DNA from: JAUMBM01 sp964645715
GTDB lineage: Bacteria; Bacteroidota; Bacteroidia; Chitinophagales; Saprospiraceae
Assembly (NCBI GenBank): GCA_964645715.1
Contig: CAZYAO010000008.1
Coordinates: 46,832-110,831, forward strand
DNA: 64,000 bases
Reading direction: 5' to 3'
Part shown: piece by piece, positions 53,306 to 63,400 of the stretch
Position numbering within the stretch: the stretch's first letter is position 1
How the letters are laid out: every line of letters starts with the position of its first letter
The notes under the pieces: model-generated
Told to the model about the DNA's origin: nothing
Databases searched by the model: none
Seen by the model: the letters and a program-made list of their open reading frames with translations, nothing else
Position numbers and translations under genes: made by a program

Positions 53306-54376
53306 TTACCACCGGATCAGATTGGCACCCCAAGTAAACCCGCTGCCGAAGGCGGCCAGACAAACCAAGTCACCTTTTTTTACTGCCCCTGCCTCATAGG
53401 CTTCCGATAGTGCAATGGGTATAGATGCTGCCGTTGTATTACCGTATTTTTGAATATTATTCCACACCTGATCATCCCGCAGTCTGAGTTGTTTTTGAAC
53501 GAATTGACTGATTCGCAGATTGGCCTGATGTGGCACAAGGAGATTAATGTCTTCTACACCGAGACCCGCTGCCTCCAAGGCCTCTTTAATCACCTGCGGA
53601 AACTTCTGTACAGCCATTTTGAACACAAACTGGCCATCCATTTGAGGGTATGTCAAACCGGAATCAATCATGTGCTGGGTGATAAAAATTCCGCCTGGTT
53701 CATCTTCCGGCGGGAATCCATAATCGATTGGCTCTGCAAGCCTTTTATTATGAAAACCACCATGACAGCCCGGACTTACATAGGCCAATTTTTCTGCATA
53801 CGTACCATCGGCATGTAATTTGGACACCAGAATACCCTCATTTTCATTCGTTGTCGGTTGAAGCACCACAGCCCCTGCACCATCACCAAAAATCACAGAA
53901 ACATTCCTTCCCCGATCACTATAATCCATTCCGAAAGAATGCATTTCAGCCCCTACCAGCAGTACATTTTTGTACATACCTGAGCGCACGAACTGATCTG
54001 CGACAGACAAGCCGTAGACGAATCCGGAGCATTGGTTGCGTATATCCAATGCCCCGACCTCTGTACGGGTCATCTCCAGTTCACGCTGCATAAGTACCCC
54101 ACATCCCGGGAAGTAATAGTCGGGGCTCAACGTAGCAAAAATGATGAAGTCAACATCGTCTTTGGTGATTCCTGCGCGTTCAATAGCAATTTCTGCGGCA
54201 CGAGCCCCGAGCGTGGTGGTTGTATCTTCATGTTTCCTGCCATAACGACGCTGCTGTATCCCTGTACGCTCTTGAATCCATTCATCGGAGGTATCCATGA
54301 TGGCCGCCAGCTCATCGTTGGTTACGATTCTTTCCGGAACATAATGGCCGATACCGGCAATTTTTGTGCGAAGCAT
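53306..54376 (-). CDS. fabH: 3-oxoacyl-ACP synthase III (KAS III)
   Basis: KAS III starts fatty-acid synthesis by condensing an acyl-CoA with malonyl-ACP. The 356-residue protein keeps the catalytic triad: Cys116 in RNQCSGFVYG, His283 in PHQANLR and Asn313 in YGNTTAAS, plus GDGAGAVVL at about 164-172. It is 20-40 residues longer than E. coli FabH because of an insertion at about 195-245 (SPGCHGGFHNKRL and EPGGIFITQHM). Similar longer forms occur in Bacteroidota. No acyl carrier or PlsX gene is nearby. Confidence 0.93.
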   Translation of the reverse strand: MLRTKIAGIGHYVPERIVTNDELAAIMDTSDEWIQERTGIQQRRYGRKHEDTTTTLGARAAEIAIERAGITKDDVDFIIFATLSPDYYFPGCGVLMQRELEMTRTEVGALDIRNQCSGFVYGLSVADQFVRSGMYKNVLLVGAEMHSFGMDYSDRGRNVSVIFGDGAGAVVLQPTTNENEGILVSKLHADGTYAEKLAYVSPGCHGGFHNKRLAEPIDYGFPPEDEPGGIFITQHMIDSGLTYPQMDGQFVFKMAVQKFPQVIKEALEAAGLGVEDINLLVPHQANLRISQFVQKQLRLRDDQVWNNIQKYGNTTAASIPIALSEAYEAGAVKKGDLVCLAAFGSGFTWGANLIRW

Positions 54377-54557
54377 TTGGTTCTATTTTGATGATAATCA
54401 CGGGCAGCAACAAGAGCAATATCCGTTAAATACCTCCTATGCATTCCTAGTTACAAACATAATCATCGAACCTGACACTTACAAATACACATCCGGGCAA
54501 TTATCAATACTTTTAGTTGCCTGATACAAGTCAACCCAAAAACTGATGTAGAATTCC

Positions 54558-54587
54558 TTGGCAGACGAGCAAATTTCAGTACCTTTG
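54558..54587 (+). promoter_or_regulatory. promoter of sucC
   Basis: TTG at 54558-54560 and TACCTTTG at 54580-54587 are 19 bases apart. The real start of sucC (54618) is 30 bases downstream. The TTG here was available as a start codon but is the -33 element. Confidence 0.75.
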
Positions 54588-54617
54588 AGGTGTTATATAA
54601 AATCAATTGCGCACAAT

Positions 54618-55820
54618 ATGAACCTTCACGAATTTCAGGGCAAAGAGATTCTCACCAAATACAATGTCCCCATTCAACAGGGCTACCTCGCTCACAATCT
54701 TGATGAAGCGACTGCAGCCTATGATCGCCTCCGCGCTGAAACAGGCAGCAACATTGCTATCGTAAAGGCGCAAATCCATGCAGGAGGCCGCGGCAAAGGT
54801 GGCGGGGTAAAGCTGGTGAAAAACATGGACGAACTGCAGGAGAAAGCGGGTGCCATCATCGGCATGATGCTCAAGACCCCACAAACCCCAGGCGGTCTTG
54901 ACGGTCCCGGCAAGCTTGTACGCAAGGTACTAGTGGCTGAAGATGCCTATGGTGCTGACTTCGATGCCTGCAAGGAATACTACGTATCTATCCTCACCGA
55001 CCGCGCCCGTAAGTGCAATGTCATCGTATATAGTACGGAAGGCGGGATGGACATTGAAGAGGTCGCAGAGCACACGCCCCACAAGGTTCACAAGGAATAT
55101 ATTGATCCTACGCTGGGTATACAGGGATTTCAGACCAGAAAAATAGCTTTCAATCTGGGTCTGGAAGGTGATGCCTTCAAAAACATGACGCGCTTCATTA
55201 CCCGCCTGTATGCTGCCTTTGTTGGAGCGGATGCCAGTTTGATTGAAATCAACCCCTGCCTCCATAAGCCTGATGGCAGCATTCTTGCAGTCGACTGTAA
55301 GTTTACACTTGATGACAACGCTCTTTTCCGTCACGCTGATTTGGCTGAGTATCGCGATATATACGAAGAGGATCCCACAGAAGTAGAAGCTAAAAGCTAT
55401 AACCTCAACTATGTACAGCTGGATGGTAATGTCGGCTGTATGGTCAATGGTGCGGGGCTTGCCATGGCTACGATGGATATCATTAAGCTCTCCGGAGGAG
55501 AACCAGCCAACTTCCTCGATGTGGGTGGCACGGCTGATGCTAAGCGAGTAGAAAATGCCTTCCGGATTATTCTTCGGGACGAGCGGGTCAAGGCTATCCT
55601 CATCAACATCTTCGGCGGCATTGTTCGGTGCGACCGTGTAGCTCAGGGGGTTGTTGATGCCTACAAGAGTATCGGCCACATTCCTGTACCAATCATTGTC
55701 CGACTGCAAGGCACTAACGCTGATTTGGCAAAGCAGATTATAGATGAGAGCGGCCTCAATGTCCGCTCGGCCATTGCACTGCAAGATGCAGCAGATGCGG
55801 TCAAGGCAGTCATCCAATAG
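54618..55820 (+). CDS. sucC: succinate-CoA ligase, beta subunit
   Basis: The ATP-grasp beta subunit of succinyl-CoA synthetase in the citric acid cycle. From ATG 54618 it has 400 residues and begins with the family's MNLHEFQGKEILTKYNVP; a TTG at 54558 would extend into the promoter. It contains VKAQIHAGGRGKGGGV, the ATP-grasp core, GAGLAMATMDIIKLSGGEPANFLDVGG-type strands (split here by motif) and GGIVRCDRVAQGVV near the C-terminus. The alpha subunit gene sucD is not adjacent, which is common in this phylum. Confidence 0.96.
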   Translation: MNLHEFQGKEILTKYNVPIQQGYLAHNLDEATAAYDRLRAETGSNIAIVKAQIHAGGRGKGGGVKLVKNMDELQEKAGAIIGMMLKTPQTPGGLDGPGKLVRKVLVAEDAYGADFDACKEYYVSILTDRARKCNVIVYSTEGGMDIEEVAEHTPHKVHKEYIDPTLGIQGFQTRKIAFNLGLEGDAFKNMTRFITRLYAAFVGADASLIEINPCLHKPDGSILAVDCKFTLDDNALFRHADLAEYRDIYEEDPTEVEAKSYNLNYVQLDGNVGCMVNGAGLAMATMDIIKLSGGEPANFLDVGGTADAKRVENAFRIILRDERVKAILINIFGGIVRCDRVAQGVVDAYKSIGHIPVPIIVRLQGTNADLAKQIIDESGLNVRSAIALQDAADAVKAVIQ

Positions 55821-55854
55821 TAGGTAGCTCTTTGTCTGTATAGACCTGAACGTA

Positions 55855-55894
55855 CGATGCACGCTGGGTAGCTGGTGCCACCCAGCGTGTATCG
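55855..55894 (+). terminator. terminator hairpin after sucC
   Basis: Fifteen-base arms (55855-55869 and 55880-55894) with one G-T pair and a ten-base loop, 34 bases after the sucC stop. It separates sucC from holA. Confidence 0.7.
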
Positions 55895-55961
55895 GTATCG
55901 CTATAGTCAGGTTAATTTTTTTCAGAAAAAGCGTACCCTATACCTGATGTAAGCTCTTTTC

Positions 55962-56972
55962 ATGAATTATACAGACATCCTCAAAGATATCAAGGCGGGT
56001 AAGTTCATGCCTATCTACCTGTTGCATGGCGATGAAGCCTACTTCATCGACAAAATCTGTGACGCCATTGAAGAGCACGCGCTGCAGGAACACGAACGGG
56101 CATTCAACCAGACGATCCTCTACGGTAAGGACACTGACCATCTGACTATTGCCGATGCTGCCCGTCGCTTTCCTATGATGGCACCCCGACAGCTTGTCCT
56201 TGTCAAGGAGGCTCAGGACATTAAAGACCTGAAAACGCTGGTATCTTATGCCAAAAATCCCTCTCCGCAAACAGTGCTGGTCTTGTGTTACAAGCACAAA
56301 AAGCTCAACACCACCAGTGAGATTGTCAAAATCATCAAAGAAAAAGGGCTGGTATTTCAAAGTAAGACACTCTATGACAATGAGATACCTGAATGGATAA
56401 CTGGCTATCTGTCAGCCCGAAAACTATCTATAGCTTCTCAGACAGCAGCCTTAATAGGGGAGTACCTGGGTACTGATCTCTCAAAAATTGCCAATGAACT
56501 TGACAAATTAAGTCTTGGCATTCCTGCCGGTACAACCATCAGCGCGCAGGATGTAGAGCAAAACATAGGGATCAGCCGCGATTACAATGTATTTGAGCTT
56601 CATAAAGCCCTTGGCAATCGCAACGTACTACAAGCCAACAGAATAATTAACTATTTTGGAGATAATCCCAAAAACAATCCGCTACCAGTCATCATAGGTA
56701 GTTTGTACGGTTACTTCAGCAAAGTATACCAGCTCTCAGAACTGAGTCAGGCAACCGATAAGGAGGTTATGGAAAAGTTGCAGCTGCGCAGCATTTATGC
56801 TGTACGAGACTACCGTACGGCGGCTAAGAATTACCCGCGCAGTAAAACAGAACAAATAATCCGTGTACTGAAAGAATACGATTTAAAAAGTAAGGGCGTA
56901 GACTACAGCAGTACGGGCAAGTCAGAGGTTGACCTTTTGAAAGAAATGACTTGGCGGATCTTGCACGCCTGA
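55962..56972 (+). CDS. holA: DNA polymerase III, delta subunit
   Basis: The delta subunit of the clamp loader, which opens the beta clamp during replication. The 336-residue protein shows the HolA pattern: IYLLHGDEAYFIDKICDAIEE at the N-terminus, FPMMAPRQLVLVKEAQDIKD, the helical lid with YLGTDLSKIANELDKLSL and the collar domain. It overlaps no neighbour; the convergent glnA is 117 bases away with a strong terminator between. Confidence 0.92.
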   Translation: MNYTDILKDIKAGKFMPIYLLHGDEAYFIDKICDAIEEHALQEHERAFNQTILYGKDTDHLTIADAARRFPMMAPRQLVLVKEAQDIKDLKTLVSYAKNPSPQTVLVLCYKHKKLNTTSEIVKIIKEKGLVFQSKTLYDNEIPEWITGYLSARKLSIASQTAALIGEYLGTDLSKIANELDKLSLGIPAGTTISAQDVEQNIGISRDYNVFELHKALGNRNVLQANRIINYFGDNPKNNPLPVIIGSLYGYFSKVYQLSELSQATDKEVMEKLQLRSIYAVRDYRTAAKNYPRSKTEQIIRVLKEYDLKSKGVDYSSTGKSEVDLLKEMTWRILHA

Positions 56973-57031
56973 GTGTTATTCAGCCTGTCATACGGTAACG
57001 AAGGCCCCGGACAACAGGCTTAATGCAAGAA

Positions 57032-57081
57032 TTATTTGCCTGATTTTTTCAAAAATTTTTTTGAAAAAATCAGGCAAATAA
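57032..57081. terminator. bidirectional terminator between holA and glnA
   Basis: Perfect 19-base arms (57032-57050 and 57063-57081) around a 12-base A/T-only loop. The T- and A-runs in the arms let it serve both convergent genes. Confidence 0.85.
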
Positions 57082-57088
57082 GACTCCA

Positions 57089-58105
57089 TTAAGCAGGAAC
57101 CAAAGCAGATTTAACTGTTTTGATAATACGTGCGGCGACTTTATAGGGATCTGCTGCGGAGTTTGGACGGCGATCTTCCAAATATCCCTTCCAGCCGCGT
57201 TCAACTGTAGCGATAGGAATGCGAATAGAAGCCCCGCGATCGGAGATACCGTAGCTAAACTTATCGATAGACTGTGTTTCGTGCTTACCTGTCAGTCGCA
57301 GGTGATTATCAGCTCCATATACGGCCATGTGCGCCTGTGTATTGGGGCGGAAAGCTTCCAGAATTTCTGTATAAACCGCCTGGCTGCCGCAGGTACGCAA
57401 GGCAGTATTGGAGAAATTGGCGTGCATACCAGAACCATTCCAGTCGCCGTGTACGGGTTTGCAGTGCCAGTTGATGCCCACATTATACTTCTCTGCAATA
57501 CGTTCCAACAGATAGCGGGCAACCCAGACCTGATCACCGGCTTCTTTGGCACCTTTTGCAAAGATTTGGAACTCCCACTGTCCCGGAGCAACTTCTGCAT
57601 TGATCCCTTCAACATTTATACCAGCATCGATGCACATATCCAGATGTTCCTCAACAATATGACGACCAAAAGCCTTACCTGCGCCGACAGAGCAGTAATA
57701 AGGTCCCTGAGCCTGCGGATAGCCGCTTGCGGGAAAGCCCAGAGGCTTGTTGATGGTCAGATCCCAGAGGAAATATTCCTGTTCGAAACCAAACCAGAAA
57801 TCGCTATCGTTGTCCTCGATGGTTGCGCGGCCGTTGCTCTCATGCGGCGTACCATCGGCATTTAGTACTTCGCACATGACCAAGAAAGCCTCACGTCTGC
57901 CCGGATCGGGAAAAATAGCAACAGGTTTGAGCAGACAATCAGAAGAATTGCCAGGAGCCTGCTCTGTCGAGCTGCCGTCAAATGACCACATCGGGCAATC
58001 CTCCAGTAGGCCACTGAAGTTTTTCTCAATTCTGGTTTTGCTGCGCAAACCCTGTGTAGGTTTGTAACCGTCGAGCCAAATGTACTCCAATTTACTCTTA
58101 ACCAT
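57089..58105 (-). CDS. glnA: glutamine synthetase, type II
   Basis: Makes glutamine from glutamate, ammonia and ATP. The 338-residue protein from ATG 58105 (MVKSKLEYIWLDG) belongs to the shorter, eukaryote-like GSII class: IWLDGYKPTQGLRSKTR, MWSFDGSSTEQAPGNSSDC, GFEQEYFLWD, APGQWEFQI, NWHCKPVHGDWNGSGMHANF and DRGASIRIP-type catalytic blocks are present. The upstream extension to 58201 is hydrophobic without family similarity and falls in the hairpin region. The P-II gene precedes it on the same strand, 154 bases away, so P-II may regulate it or ammonia uptake. Confidence 0.94.
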   Translation of the reverse strand: MVKSKLEYIWLDGYKPTQGLRSKTRIEKNFSGLLEDCPMWSFDGSSTEQAPGNSSDCLLKPVAIFPDPGRREAFLVMCEVLNADGTPHESNGRATIEDNDSDFWFGFEQEYFLWDLTINKPLGFPASGYPQAQGPYYCSVGAGKAFGRHIVEEHLDMCIDAGINVEGINAEVAPGQWEFQIFAKGAKEAGDQVWVARYLLERIAEKYNVGINWHCKPVHGDWNGSGMHANFSNTALRTCGSQAVYTEILEAFRPNTQAHMAVYGADNHLRLTGKHETQSIDKFSYGISDRGASIRIPIATVERGWKGYLEDRRPNSAADPYKVAARIIKTVKSALVPA

Positions 58106-58146
58106 GTTGATCAATATTTTGCTTTGATTGATTTCATATCTTTTTA

Positions 58147-58210
58147 GACACAGCAGAGTCATGTGCGCCACATGGTGGCACAGCAGCATGAAGAAAAACA
58201 TGACTGTGTC
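58147..58210 (-). promoter_or_regulatory. large hairpin in the glnB-glnA spacer
   Basis: GACACAG (58147-58153) pairs with CTGTGTC (58204-58210) and TCATG (58159-58163) with CATGA (58199-58203), leaving a five-base bulge. An inner CCAC/GGTGG stem lies at about 58168-58177. There is no T-run after it on the minus strand, so a processing or regulatory leader is as likely as a terminator. The glnA start is 42 bases downstream. Confidence 0.45.
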
Positions 58211-58259
58211 AGAAATTATTGGAAGACCCTAATTGTTTCCGGACGATGTTCCTTTGCTC

Positions 58260-58598
58260 TCAGATAGCTTCAGCCCCCTCATCACCCGTTCGAATCCTTA
58301 ACACTCGCTCAATATCATAAACAGCGATTTTGCCATCTCCCACCTCACCGGTTCGACCAGCTTGCATAATGGCTTGGATAACCGTCTCTACATTTTCATC
58401 CTCACAAATAATATCAAGCCTGAGCCTCGCGATATAGTCAGATTCGTAAGCATTGCCCCTGTACAGCAGCTTTTCTTCCCGCTGCAGGCCGAACCCTTTC
58501 ACCTCACTGAGGGTAAAAAAATTGAGTCCGATATCAGCCAAAGCGTCGCGAACCTTATCGAAACGTGAAAGTCTGATGATGGCTTCAATCTTTTTCAT
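58260..58598 (-). CDS. glnB: P-II family nitrogen regulator
   Basis: A 112-residue P-II signal protein, which binds ATP, ADP and 2-oxoglutarate and adjusts nitrogen metabolism by binding target proteins. From ATG 58598 it reads MKKIEAIIRLSRFDKVRDAL; the T-loop contains VKGFGLQREEKLLYRGNAY with a tyrosine at the position uridylylated in E. coli, and TGEVGDGKIAVYDIERVLRIRTGDEG is the nucleotide-binding C-terminus. The longer reading to 58655 lacks similarity. It precedes glnA on the same strand; no ammonium transporter gene is adjacent. Confidence 0.94.
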   Translation of the reverse strand: MKKIEAIIRLSRFDKVRDALADIGLNFFTLSEVKGFGLQREEKLLYRGNAYESDYIARLRLDIICEDENVETVIQAIMQAGRTGEVGDGKIAVYDIERVLRIRTGDEGAEAI

Positions 58599-58827
58599 TA
58601 ATTTACTATGTTTGCAGTATATGTCTTTTGTCGACGTCCGGTTAACGTTCACCAACTTTTGTGCCTGTTAACCTTGTGCGGACCCCTTACCGCCTGAACA
58701 TGATACAAATATAGCTACGCAAAGCTGCGCTCTCCTAATCAAAAAATGTTCTACTCTTTTACACCCAAGCACCTATATTTTTTTTCAAAAAATTCATTTA
58801 CAAATACTTATAAGCAATATACCTGAC

Positions 58828-60393
58828 ATGTCCACCTCTTCCAAAGACCAACTTTTCAGGCTTATAAAAACACTTACCAAGGCTGAAAAGCGACATTTCC
58901 GGCTGTATGCCAACCGGACCATGGGCCAGCAGGAACGCAAATTTTTACGCCTTTTTGACGTGATGGATCGTATGGACAACTACGACGAAGAAGAGCTCAT
59001 AGCACGCCTGAGCGGCTCCGAACGCTCACATTTGCCGCACCTAAAGCGCCATCTGTACCGTCAATTGCTGATAAGCCTGCGGCTTGTACACATACAGCGG
59101 AACATAGATATTGAAATTCGCGAGCAACTCGACTTTGCGCGCGTCCTGTACAGTAAGGGACTCTACATGGAAAGCCTGAAAATACTGGAACGTTGCCGGA
59201 GTACAGCGGAAGACAATCACCAGGACATCCTGCAACTTGAAATTCTTGACTTCCAAAAAAACATTGAAGCACGGCACATTACCCGCTCGAGGCAGGTGAG
59301 CAGAAAAATGGATAAACTGCTCATCGATGCTACGCACAGAAGCGAAATGATCTTGGTAGCCAATGAATTGAGCAATTTGAATATACAAATACAAGGTTAT
59401 TATATAGACCACGGACACACAAGAAATGAAGAGGATCGGCATCGGCTAAGCCAAGCCTGGCAGGAAATGCAGCCACTCCCCAAGCGAGTTGAGTCAATAG
59501 GTACCTTCTTCGAAAAAGTCAACCGTTTTCAGGCACACATGTGGCTCAACTATATACGCCTTGATCTGTATGCAGCTCGTGAAAATGCTGCTGAATGGGT
59601 TATCTTGTTCAGGCTGTACCCACAGATGCGAGACAAAGACCCTGATTTATACATGCGAGGGTTGTACTATCTGCTACTCTTTTGCTTTTTGCTCGATGAC
59701 TTATATTCCTTCAGCAGATACTTGGAGGAGTTCCATACTTTTGTTGATAACAAGGCTGACTCGTTTATGCCTGCCAGCAACCTACTGGCCTTTCAGTATC
59801 TCTCATTGTCAAAACTCAACCATCACCTGCTCGCCAATGATTATCAGCAGGCCGAAGTTACCATGCAGGAAATCAGGGAGGGGCTCATTAAATACAAAGA
59901 CCGGATTGACGAACACCGATCCATGCTTTTTTACTACAAATTCGCTTACATTTACTTTGCCCAAGGCAACTATACGGCAGCGCTTGACATTTTGGACGAA
60001 ATTTTACAGACTCGCAGCAGCTTTCTTCGCGAAGACATTCACTACAATGCGCATTTGCTGGAGCTAATATGCCGCTACCAACTTGACCAGTTTATGCTGC
60101 TGGATTATCGTTTGACTGCCTTGCAACGCCTGCTGAAAAAGGGACGCGACGTGAGCAAACTCCAGCGACTTGGCGTGAGCCTGCTCCGCAAAGCCATTGG
60201 CAAACCAGCCTCAGAAAGGAGGGATGTATTTCGATACTACTTACCTGAACTGCAACAACTCAGAGACGATCCCTATGAGCGCAAGGCCCTCAAATATCTC
60301 GATTTACCCCTGTGGGTCAGTAGTTTGCTCGCCGACCAGACACTACAACAAACCGCCCAAGCAATGAAACCATTCAAGGATCAGCGGCTATAG
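58828..60393 (+). CDS. conserved helical protein of unknown function
   Basis: A 521-residue, largely helical cytoplasmic protein without signal peptide or membrane segment. It begins STSSKDQLFRLIKTLTKAEK, a start shared by a Bacteroidota family of unknown function that I recognise by pattern only. The middle holds TPR-like helix pairs, for example RQLLISLRLVHIQRNIDIE, YSKGLYMESLKILERCR and YFAQGNYTAALDILDEIL, which suggests protein-protein interaction. It is rich in arginine and leucine. The region before it is AT-rich with no clear consensus promoter. Function unknown. Confidence 0.75.
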   Translation: MSTSSKDQLFRLIKTLTKAEKRHFRLYANRTMGQQERKFLRLFDVMDRMDNYDEEELIARLSGSERSHLPHLKRHLYRQLLISLRLVHIQRNIDIEIREQLDFARVLYSKGLYMESLKILERCRSTAEDNHQDILQLEILDFQKNIEARHITRSRQVSRKMDKLLIDATHRSEMILVANELSNLNIQIQGYYIDHGHTRNEEDRHRLSQAWQEMQPLPKRVESIGTFFEKVNRFQAHMWLNYIRLDLYAARENAAEWVILFRLYPQMRDKDPDLYMRGLYYLLLFCFLLDDLYSFSRYLEEFHTFVDNKADSFMPASNLLAFQYLSLSKLNHHLLANDYQQAEVTMQEIREGLIKYKDRIDEHRSMLFYYKFAYIYFAQGNYTAALDILDEILQTRSSFLREDIHYNAHLLELICRYQLDQFMLLDYRLTALQRLLKKGRDVSKLQRLGVSLLRKAIGKPASERRDVFRYYLPELQQLRDDPYERKALKYLDLPLWVSSLLADQTLQQTAQAMKPFKDQRL

Positions 60394-60403
60394 CCACATA
60401 AGA

Positions 60404-60441
60404 TAATGGCCCTTGGCAGCATGAGCTACCAAGGGCCATTA
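60404..60441. terminator. bidirectional terminator between helical protein and metalloprotease
   Basis: Perfect 13-base arms (60404-60416 and 60429-60441) with an inner AGC/GCT pairing in the loop. It lies between two convergent stop codons. Confidence 0.75.
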
Positions 60442-60457
60442 TTGCTAAAGGTATGGT

Positions 60458-63400
60458 TTAGCGGGCTATCAACAGTTTTTTGATAGCGGTAGTCTCACCT
60501 TGTACAAGTTGTACCATGTACATACCTGCCGGTAACGTACTCACGTCCAGCGTAAATAAGTGCTGGTCATCGCCAACCATCAGGAATGATTGGGAAATGA
60601 GTTGACGGCCTGACAAATCCAGCACATTAAGTACAACTTCCTCAACTTCCGAATCCGCTGTTTTGGCAGGATTAATCAACACCGTTGACTGGGCAGGATT
60701 GGGGAAAACGCTGAAATCAGCGCTTGGCGCCCCTTCAATAACAACACCATCCTCTGCGGTACGCAAACCATTCTCACTAATGCGAATTTGCAGTGTATAG
60801 CATTGATTCGGCGCTGATTCGCCACCATTGCTGTATACGCGAACGAAGTAGTTGGCAGAAACAGGTCCTCGATTGTAGATAATCGTCTTGTTGATCGTAC
60901 CAGGTAGTTGGTTGGTAGCCAACAGAATATTGTCTCGATACAGCTGGACAGCATAATTGGCCGGAAGGTTGGTCAGCTCGATGCGGATATTCTTTTGCTC
61001 CGGTGTATTGGCAAAGCGGAAATAGTCATTATCCGTGGCAGCGCTGATGGAAGCCTGAAACTCCACATTTACCGGGGACAATGGTAGTCCGGAAGAAGCA
61101 CTTTCGTTAGGCTCAAAGATATCGGAACAACTGCCTGCCCCCAGCGTCTGAAAGAAAACAGAATTGGTGAAAGCACTTGTATTGAGACCACAGACAGTCT
61201 GCACCTGAAATTCATAGAATGAACCCGCCGTAAGGTTGCTGATGGCCAAAGAATTACTACCTGCAGCCGTGGTTGTCCAGTTGGCTGCATTGACTATCCG
61301 CCAACGAACATTGTACGAACTGGCACCACTCACTGACGACCAAGAGAGAATGGCCGTACTTTCCGTAACGTTGGCAGCATTCAAATTGCTTGCCTGTCCA
61401 CAGGCAGGTTGCTGCAGCGTCGTAAACGAGCCGGTAGCCGAGAATGCGCTCAGCGTACCCCCGCATACAGCTTGTACCTCGAATTGGTATACCGTATTAG
61501 CAGAAAGATTAGAGAGGCTAAGGCTATTGACAATAGTGCCAGAAAGACTCCACACCCCGCTGCCAAGCGGCCGCCAGCGCACGGTGTACGAACCAGCACC
61601 CGGTACGGACAGCCATGTCAGCACAGCACTATTGAAAGTGATACTGTTGGTACCCAGACCTGTGGGTGTGGCACATCCGGAAACAGAGGAAGTGACTACC
61701 ACCAGAGAAGCAGAGTAGGCACTCACAGACCGGATACAACTGGCCTGTACCTGAAACTCATAGGCCGTAGCAGGCTGTAAATTGGTGACAGTAAAAGTGG
61801 TATTGGAAACTGTTGTTTCCTGCCAGCTACTACTCCCTTGCACACGCCATCTGATGTTGTAGTTATTGGATCCAAAGACTGCCGACCAGCTGAGTGTCAC
61901 CGTTGTAGGCGTTATATTCGTGGCCGCCAGGCCTGAAGGAATGGGACAGCCGCCTTCCTGGAGTGTGTTAAAAACATGCGAGTTGCTAAAACTACCTGGC
62001 GTAGTAATACATACTGCCTGCGCTTGGAATTCGTACTGAGTACCACTATTGAGCCCCGAGAGGGTAACCGTATTAAAGCCAATAGTTCCGTTGGTCCAAG
62101 CAGAAGTGCCGAGTTGTTTGTATCTATAATTGTAATAGGTTGCACCTGCAACCGCTGTCCAGTTGATTACAGCCGTTGAGAGCGTAATATCCCCATTGGA
62201 AAAGCCCGTAGGTGTTCCGCAACTTACAGCGGAAAGGGTGGTAAAATTGGCAGATGCCGAGAAACTACCGGTAACAGCACACACCGCCTGCACCTGAAAT
62301 TCATAGGTTGTCTGTGGAGTCAGTCCAGTAATTGCCAGTGAAGTAGTAGCTGAGGAGCCAGTCGTCCAGGTAGTTGTACCCGTCACCCGATAACGGACAT
62401 TGTAGCTGTTGGCTCCTGCCACAGCCGGCCAATTGAGGGTAGCGGTGGTGGTTCCGACATTGGAAGAAGAAAGTCCGGTGGGCGTACCACAGGTAGCCGC
62501 GGGCGGACTACACCCCAGGGAATTAAGCAAACTAGCCCGCGAGCCTCCCGTCTGCAATACCGCCTGCATACGGGTCTTTTGGCCTGCCGTAAACATGTAC
62601 ATACAGATATCGTTGGTGTAGTCCATGTAGTTCATGGTCATTTCAACCGGTGTTCCGGTACAGGTACTCAGGTGCGGATAGGCAGGACAGCCACTGTTGG
62701 AAGCATTGTGCACGGGCGTATCGGCAACAAGGTCATTACCACAGGTTGCATCGCCCCATATATGCCGTAGATTTAGCCAGTGGCCGATTTCGTGTGTGGC
62801 TGTACGACCCCTGGCATAGCTACCTCCGGCAGGATTGGGCAGTGCCAGTGAACCAAAAGTAAAATAAGCACATACAATACCATCTGTATTGGCTGCGCCG
62901 CCAGGAAACTGGGCGTAGCCCAACAGACCAGAACTACTCCCACCAAAAGCCACACTCCACACATTGAGGTACTGATTGCGATCCCAGATGGTTGAGGGCT
63001 TAAGCGTATTATTTATCTGCGTAGAAGTCCAGGTTGCCTGTCCGCCATTGATTCGGTTGATTCCCGTTGTGGCCGTTCCGTCGGGTCTGCGCTGTGCAAG
63101 ACAAAACTGAATTTCAGTATTCGCTGCTACCGACTGGAACAGCGAAGGAATATTGCCTGCATCCGCGTTTAGTAGTGCAAAATCCTGGTTCATCTGTTGC
63201 AGCTGCGCTAACACCAGCTCATCAGGAATATTCTCATTGGTACCATAAGCATCTCCGTTATGGACAATATGAAATACCACAGGAATGGTCACAACCATAC
63301 GTCCACCCTCATTGGGATTGCGTTCCTGGAACTCCCGGGTGAAGCGCTCGATAGCTTCCATCCGCAAGGCCATTTCGGGATCCTGCTGCAATTGGTGGTT

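Noticed and set aside
54930..55862. Minus-strand open frame of 310 codons
   Set aside because: Antisense to sucC with cysteine-rich low-complexity translation; sucC is complete and conserved.
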